Positions 58,890-64,000 of a stretch of 64,000 nucleotides of DNA are shown piece by piece; position 1 is the first letter of the stretch, and every line of letters starts with the position of its first letter. The translations under genes were made by a program, and so were the position numbers. The stretch comes from Chloropicon primus (Eukaryota > Chlorophyta > Chloropicophyceae > Chloropicales > Chloropicaceae). The notes beneath the pieces are model-generated. The model searched no databases. It had not been told where the DNA came from and worked only from the letters and a program-made list of their open reading frames with translations. Where the stretch lies: assembly GCA_023205875.1 (NCBI GenBank), contig CP060767.1, positions 248,001 through 312,000 on the forward strand. The letters are read 5' to 3'.

Positions 58890-59824
58890 CGCATGGCATG
58901 CATGCATATTATCTTCACAGCTAGTTTTTTTTTGCCGCGGACTGTGTCGAGGAGGAGCTGTGACTCCATTTTCTTCAAGCAAGCAACTGCACTGGCGCTG
59001 GCGCTCACCACACAATCATCCGTTATCCAGAATGACGATGTTTCACATAGCATTACGAAGACCCAAGCAAACACCACACATCATCCGATCCTATCCAAGT
59101 TATCCCCAGAATGGAAGAAGAGAAGACAATGTCCCACTAATTCCAAAATCATAGCCGCCAAAATATAAAACGAGGATACAAAACGAATGGCTCCTGGCTC
59201 CTCTTGTGCTCTCCTCCGAAACAAAAACGCGATCGGCATCAAGTTTTGGGACATCACGTTTTCATTGAGCGTCGCGTTCGAAGCGGCGAAGGCCCAAGGC
59301 ACGAGGCTCCCTTTGAGATTACCGTGCTGCTGGAGCCAACTCCCCTCCCCTTCGCCTCCCCAGGGCTTGCCAGCGAAATCAGGACCACATGTTCCAAAAA
59401 GTTTTCGAGAGACGTCACACATTTTGGTCCCACAATGTGGTCCCACGTAGAAAACGCATGTAGCATCCGGTCCCTGTTTTTCGGAGGCGTGATGTCTCCC
59501 GTGGAATATGTACGAGCGGCATCCAGTTGTCCGCTCGTCGTTCAAGTCACGTGCTGCGCTGCGATTAGCGACTGCTTTCCCTCACTCGCGTGCTTTGCTC
59601 CTCTGCTTTTGCTTTGCTCGTTTCATTGAGGGCAATCCATCGCCGAGGCAAAGCTTCAGGACTCGGCAACGCACACCTTGCCGCCATCCTACTTGCGTGG
59701 TCGCGAGCTTGGCACCACTGCATCGCTACGACCAAGTGGTGGTTTTCTCATCTTGGCCATCGGCTGCTTTGATTGGGTTCTCAAAGCTTGGCTCAAGCTT
59801 TTTTTTTGATACGCTTTTGTCCTC
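58890..59824. promoter_or_regulatory. Ammonium transporter 5' flank
   Basis: 935 bases without a convincing gene. A 9-bp inverted repeat, GGACCACAT near 59381 and ATGTGGTCC near 59436, and a direct repeat TGGTCCCAC (about 59424 and 59438) might be binding sites. Nothing else recognised. Confidence 0.4.
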
Positions 59825-61381
59825 ATGTCCCTTAGCACCACGAGGGTGGGCAAGAGGTGTGCCATCCAGGGGCTCACAAGCTTGGGCGCCACCAGCAGGA
59901 AAGTTTCCTCGATCCGGGTGAACCGTCTGAGGCTGAGGACCAAAGCTTCCCCTTCCCCTTCCCCTGTCCCCGTAGCTGCTGCTGATTCTGTTGCTCCTGC
60001 TGCTGCTGATGTTGCCGTGGAAGCATCGGGCGTGCCCAACACCATCGCCACAGTTGCAGCTGTGGACCCCATGGCTGCTGCGAACATCCAGGTGGCCATG
60101 GACACGGCTTGGGTTCTGTTCTGCGGGTTCCTCGTGATAGGGATGAATGCTGGGTTTGCTTGCCTGGAGGCTGGGTTCTGCAGGGCTAAGAACTGCGTGA
60201 ACATCTTGGCCAAGAACTTGGTGGTGTTCCCCATCGCTGTGGCGACGTACTACGTGTTTGGGTTTGGATTCATGTTCGGCGACGGCAATCCGTTCGTTGG
60301 GTTGAACGGCTTCGCTCTGAGCGGTGCCGCGGACAATGCCGTCCAGTCCGTCGTGGAGGGGGTCAAGTACACCGGCGTGTTCTCTTCCATGTCGGATACT
60401 GCCATCCCGATTGCGGCCAAGCTCTTCTTCCAGGGAGCATTCGCCGGTACCACGGCGAGCATCGTCTCCGGCGCGGTCGCCGAGAGGATCAAGTTTGGAT
60501 CTTTCCTTCTGTTCTCTTTCCTCCTCATCGCCACGATTTACGGAGTCACGGGGCACTGGATTTGGGGCGGGGGTTGGCTCGCCAGCATGGGGTTCGAGGA
60601 CTTTGCGGGTTGCACCGCGGTCCACTCCCTCGGAGGCTGGGCCGCTCTCACCGGCGCCAAAATTCTTGGACCAAGGATCGGAAAGTACGGAGCTGATGCC
60701 AAGCCAATGCCTGCTCACAGTCTCCCCCTCGGAACAATTGGGTGCTTCATCCTTTGGATCGGTTGGTTCGGATTCAACCCTGGCTCGACGCTCGCGGTCG
60801 ATGCCCCGGCCATCTCGCACATCGCCATGACCACCAACTTGGGCGCCTGCGCTGGTGCCTTGGGAGCCACGGTCACCGAACTCATTCAGAAGAAGGGCCA
60901 CGACCTTGATCTTGGAATGATCATCAACGGACTCCTTGCGGGTCTCGTCGGGGTCACCGCTTCCTGCCCATTCATCTCCAACACGAGCTCCATGATCGTC
61001 GGTCTCGTCGCGGGGCTGCTGATCGGACCCATCTCCCAGTTCGTGGACGAGAAGCTCAAGGTGGACGACCCCGTCGGAGCCATTGGAGTTCACTTGGGTG
61101 GTGGAATCATCGGCACCCTCGCCGTCGGGCTCTTCTCGGAGGGACCCGGTGCCTTGTACGCCGACGGACCAGCCAGAGGGTTGCTCTTGGGCGGCGGAGC
61201 TTCTCAGCTCATGACCCAGTGCATTGGCATCGTGGCCGTCGGAGCGACCGCCTTGGTGGTCACCACGATCCTGTGGCTGCTCGTCAAGCAGATGTGCGGC
61301 CTCCGCGTCACCGTGGAGGAGGAGACCAAGGGGCTCGACACCAGCGAGCACGGACAGGTCGCCTACGTCGCTGCCATGTAA
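59825..61381 (+). CDS. Ammonium transporter, AMT1 type, with plastid-like leader
   Basis: Amt/Mep/Rh family channel for NH4+/NH3. 518 residues. The first about 80 residues are basic and Ser/Ala/Pro-rich (MSLSTTRVGKRCAIQGLTSL), unlike plasma-membrane Amt proteins, and look like a chloroplast transit peptide. Transmembrane segment 1 starts at about 97 (TAWVLFCGFLVIGMNAGFAC) followed by LEAGFCRAKNCVNILAKNLV, the AMT1 pattern. Segments with YGVTGHWIWGGGWLASMGFE, FAGCTAVHSLGGWAALTGA and GAIGVHLGGGIIGTLAVGLF contain the twin His of the pore and the Asp-region signature. The C-terminus is short and lacks the phosphorylated Thr motif of land-plant AMT1. Import of ammonium to the plastid, site of GS/GOGAT, is inferred. 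Confidence 0.93.
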   Translation: MSLSTTRVGKRCAIQGLTSLGATSRKVSSIRVNRLRLRTKASPSPSPVPVAAADSVAPAAADVAVEASGVPNTIATVAAVDPMAAANIQVAMDTAWVLFCGFLVIGMNAGFACLEAGFCRAKNCVNILAKNLVVFPIAVATYYVFGFGFMFGDGNPFVGLNGFALSGAADNAVQSVVEGVKYTGVFSSMSDTAIPIAAKLFFQGAFAGTTASIVSGAVAERIKFGSFLLFSFLLIATIYGVTGHWIWGGGWLASMGFEDFAGCTAVHSLGGWAALTGAKILGPRIGKYGADAKPMPAHSLPLGTIGCFILWIGWFGFNPGSTLAVDAPAISHIAMTTNLGACAGALGATVTELIQKKGHDLDLGMIINGLLAGLVGVTASCPFISNTSSMIVGLVAGLLIGPISQFVDEKLKVDDPVGAIGVHLGGGIIGTLAVGLFSEGPGALYADGPARGLLLGGGASQLMTQCIGIVAVGATALVVTTILWLLVKQMCGLRVTVEEETKGLDTSEHGQVAYVAAM

Positions 61382-61608
61382 GCCGCGATCAGCGGGCTTG
61401 TTGCCCGAAGGAGACGGGGTCACTCTTTGAGAAGAATCAACTTAGTAATTACAATAAAAAAACACAAAAGATGTCGTCGCTAAAGTTTTAGTATAGATAG
61501 AGGAACCAGCGCCGAACCCCACCCCGAAGTGTGTTCCCTCACAAGCCCATCATCCCGTGGTCCCAAGCTGTCGTCGTGAGGACGACGGAAGCGGCGGGTG
61601 CGCGCGCG

Positions 61609-62234
61609 TCAGTCCTTCTTCTGTGCGAAGGCGTTCGCCGCGGCCTCTTTGGCGTCCCTTGGGGATATGAACGTGAAGCCCGAGCTGCTCTTTTGCTGGC
61701 TCCCGCCTCCTCCGGGGATCTGCTTCTGCAGGTAGGCGGCGATGTCCGCGGAACGAGACTGGATGTACGTCGACAGCCTGAAGAGAGGGAGGGAGAGAAA
61801 GCAAAGTCAGCACGGAGGGCGACACAAGAGCACACACACACGCACACACACCGCAACACTTACTGCTTGAAGTAACGAGAAGTGAAGTCCTGCGCTCTGT
61901 TCTTGACTTCTTCCATCTTGCTGTCGATGTACGGCTCGTGGTGGGCCAGCCACGGTTGCAGGGTCGACTCGTACACGTACGTCGCTCCGTTGACCCTGGG
62001 GTGCCACAGGAACACCACAAGCGCCAACTTGGCCTCGTAATACAGCGGAACCCAAAACAAGAACTGGTCCGTCAAGTTCTGTGCGAACGTCGCCAGACCG
62101 ATGATCGTCCAATACCTGCACCACATCTTCAGCTGCTCAGGCTTTCCTATCTCCACAGCCTTGAAGCAAGCGTACGCGGGGTACACGTACCCCAGGACGA
62201 GGATAAGCACGGACGACACGTGTGAACCAAGCAT
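61609..62234 (-). CDS. HVA22/TB2/DP1 (REEP) family ER-shaping protein
   Basis: REEP/HVA22 proteins insert hairpins into ER tubules and curve the membrane. Two exons, 61864-62234 and 61609-61777, join across an 86-nt GT-AG intron to 179 residues. Hairpin 1 is SVLILVLGYVYPAYACFKAV; the family hallmark YPAY and the W-C-x-Y-W pattern (KMWCRYWTIIGL) are present, then FWVPLYYEAKLALVVFLWHP, which matches the P-x-Y-x-E-x-K-x-x-x-x-x-W-L-x-x-P core. The C-terminal exon encodes an amphipathic-helix type segment (YIQSRSADIAAYLQKQ) and ends in KKD. The ATG at 62234 fits the usual short N-terminus. Confidence 0.92.
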
Positions 62235-63087
62235 GGCGATGCCAATGACGATGCTGGTGCTGATGCTGGTCCCCTTCGTCCTCCTCTCTGGTTTGGCGGT
62301 CACTCGACTGGGCCACCTGGTCACTCGAAGGACACAAGAGACAAGAACCCAAGCAAGCCTTCGTGCGTTGAATCGAAAGCGGACCGAAACACGACGTCGT
62401 CGGTTACACGATCAGATACTTCGTAACGTCCACACGCACACGAACACGCACGCACGCACGCTCTCTCTCTCTCTCTCTCTCGTCCGTTCCTCTGTCCACG
62501 ACGCGATGCCCAAACGAAAAAAGAGAGTTGGCGATTTCAGTCGTCCGCAACATGCTGATCCGAGGGCCATTCGTCGCGATGAAGGATTCTTTTGAAAGAG
62601 GAAGAGGCGGACGTTACGATTCTTTCGCTCACCTTCCACCAACAAAACGTCGAAAGATGTACAAAAGAAACAAAAGAGATGCTCACCTCTCTCCGCTGTT
62701 CGCGTCGCGCGCTCCGCGTTCCTCGTCTGTCGCTCCTTCGTTTACACTCATCTAGGAATGAGTGTAATGGAGTTTCAGTTTTTTTTGAAAGTTTTCCCAG
62801 AGTCAAAGGTAGGCACGCTTGGGGCTTTGGAGGTGAAGGTAAGGGTCTTGGGCGATGCATTTGACCCCGAGGTCGTGAGGTGAAAGGATTGAGAGGCGTG
62901 TTGGACGAAAGAACTTGTCGTGAGGTTTCCAAAGAGCCTTTGGTCGAAGAATTTGGTCCAGAACTGAGAGACTGAGACCCTTTCACCTTGTCCTTGGTGT
63001 ACCTTGGTTTGGGGGCCTGTGTGTGGTCCAAGGTGGTCCAAGGTGTAGTCTTTGGAGGGTTAAGCGTCGGCTGAAGGGAGGGGGAGG
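62235..63087. promoter_or_regulatory. Divergent promoter region of the REEP gene and the right-edge gene
   Basis: 853 bases. CGTAACG at 62422-62428 and CGTTACG at 62612-62618; a (CT)n tract at about 62461-62481. The stretch 62780-63060 has no gene-like codon use on either strand. Confidence 0.5.
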
Positions 63088-63428
63088 ATGTCCATGGAGG
63101 CCGAGTACGAGAGGACCAGGGACAAGGCCCGGGCATACCTCTCAGCCATCGAAGAGCTCACACTATTTCGAGAACAAGTGTCTCAAAGCACAGAGGAGGG
63201 AAAGGAGGGACTGGAGAATGCTTTGGAGGTAAGTGAGCCCAGCCATTCACCACCGTCACTACGATCACCGTCTATGCGTCCTTCTCTCTCCTCATTCAGC
63301 ACAAAGTGAGTGTGTGAGTTTGAGTGAGGGCTCCTCTTCTCTCGGGAAGGAGGGGGACGAGACCTTGGTATTATGATTCCAACCATCCAAGCAGCAGGTG
63401 CTGCTGCTGCACCTCCTCCACCACCATC

Positions 63429-63481
<53 letters not shown>

Positions 63482-64000
63482 TGTCTGTGTGTGTGTGTGT
63501 GTTTGTGATGGAGAAGGTCGCTGTCACTGCTAGTAGCAAGTATGGGAAGAGCTTCACAGACTCACCACATGACTTTCGTTTCCTCCACCACCAACTCCTT
63601 CCTCGGGCAGGTTGCCATAGAACGCCTGAATGGCAAGTTCCACGACGTGGCCGGGGAGCTGGCTCACCGGATGAAAGAGATCGGGACTCATGGAGACTCG
63701 ATGAACCGGCGGTTGAAGCAGCAGGCTGACTTGTACTTCAGCTCCCGGGGTCCCTCCCAGGCTCTCAAGGCCGAGATAGAGGGGGAGTACTTGGAGTCCA
63801 AGCAAAGGAAGCCGAACGAGGAGCCCGAGAACGCGAGAATGGTTGGCAAGGGGCCCGACATGATGAGCGCGAGGCACAAGAACCCAGAACCCAAGAAGGT
63901 GTTGAAAAAGACCAGGGAGGACCTTGAGGAGAAGTTCGTGAACGATTTCAGCAAGCTTTCCATGTCCGAGCTGGACAAGGGCGTGATGAATATGCTGATC
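63088..64000 (+). CDS. Unrecognised helical protein, 3' end outside window
   Basis: Exon 1 is 63088-63228 and exon 2 starts at 63611 after a 382-nt intron (donor GAG|GTAAGT, acceptor GGGCAG), running off the window end. The visible 177 residues are strongly helical and charged, with coiled-coil character at the start (YERTRDKARAYLSAIEELTL, then VSQSTEEGKEGLENALEVAI). Exon 2 contains HRMKEIGTHGDSMNRRLKQQ and FVNDFSKLSMSELDKGVMNM. No domain family is recognised; it could be a trafficking, cytoskeletal or nuclear coiled-coil protein. Joining is in phase 0 and restores an uninterrupted helix. Confidence 0.7.
63431..63505. repeat. Compound (CT)n(GT)n microsatellite in an intron
   Basis: About 17 CT units followed by about 18 GT units with one interruption, inside the intron 63229-63610 of the right-edge gene. 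The same CT-to-GT order as at 8776-8828. Confidence 0.9.

Noticed and set aside
62528-62755. 75-codon plus-strand frame
   Set aside because: It has no ATG in a good context, crosses the CGTTACG promoter motif and has no similarity to a known family.

Overview
This window is nuclear DNA from a eukaryote, most likely a green alga. The evidence is a chloroplast PGR5 gene, a probably plastid-targeted ammonium transporter, an HVA22/REEP protein, POT1 and the ciliary assembly factor CFAP300. Genes are compact with few introns (86-382 nt, GT-AG), and codons strongly favour G or C at the third position with many AGG arginines. Photosynthesis plus a motile-cilium gene suggests a flagellate or potentially flagellate prasinophyte-grade lineage. 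That placement is inference; no marker here fixes the species.

Left part (1-33 kb) is a housekeeping landscape on both strands: the end of a filamin-repeat protein, a methionine gamma-lyase-like PLP enzyme, V-ATPase subunit a, an Hsp70 exchange factor of the Fes1 type, a PH-domain protein, an intron-containing tRNA-Gly(GCC), PGR5, a plastid-type FAD oxidoreductase, a nucleoside hydrolase, POT1, NADP-type glutamate dehydrogenase, an unusual secretory protein joining a thioredoxin-like and a VHL-like domain, a large double PHD/ePHD protein, a GATA-finger protein, CFAP300, a short unknown protein and the mitochondrial ATP synthase chaperone ATP12. Several starts and splice sites were placed by reading the DNA; exon limits are given in the entries.

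Middle part (33.3-55.6 kb) is one co-oriented minus-strand island. Two giant paralogous receptors of 2337 and about 2694 residues flank three tandem paralogues of an unrecognised secreted or membrane-anchored family. Each receptor has CUB-like, leucine-rich and receptor-L-like repeats outside, one membrane segment, then three nucleotidyl-cyclase-like domains. The metal-binding aspartates lie in the first domain and the transition-state Asn/Arg in the third, a split-site layout like mammalian adenylyl cyclase C1/C2 but in a single-pass receptor. Long near-identical DNA tracts inside otherwise diverged copies point to gene conversion. This island is the most novel part of the window.

Right part (55.6-64 kb) has a broken ankyrin-repeat gene, a sphingosine kinase-like gene, the ammonium transporter, the HVA22/REEP gene and the start of an unrecognised gene cut by the window edge. 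Across the window, 5' flanks share short motifs, mainly CGTAACG/CGTTACG, a GACCCCTCGG-type element and E2F-like GCGGGAAA sites, and are rich in microsatellites. I saw no retroviral, Polinton-like or other capsid-bearing element, no complete transposon, no rRNA and no CRISPR array.
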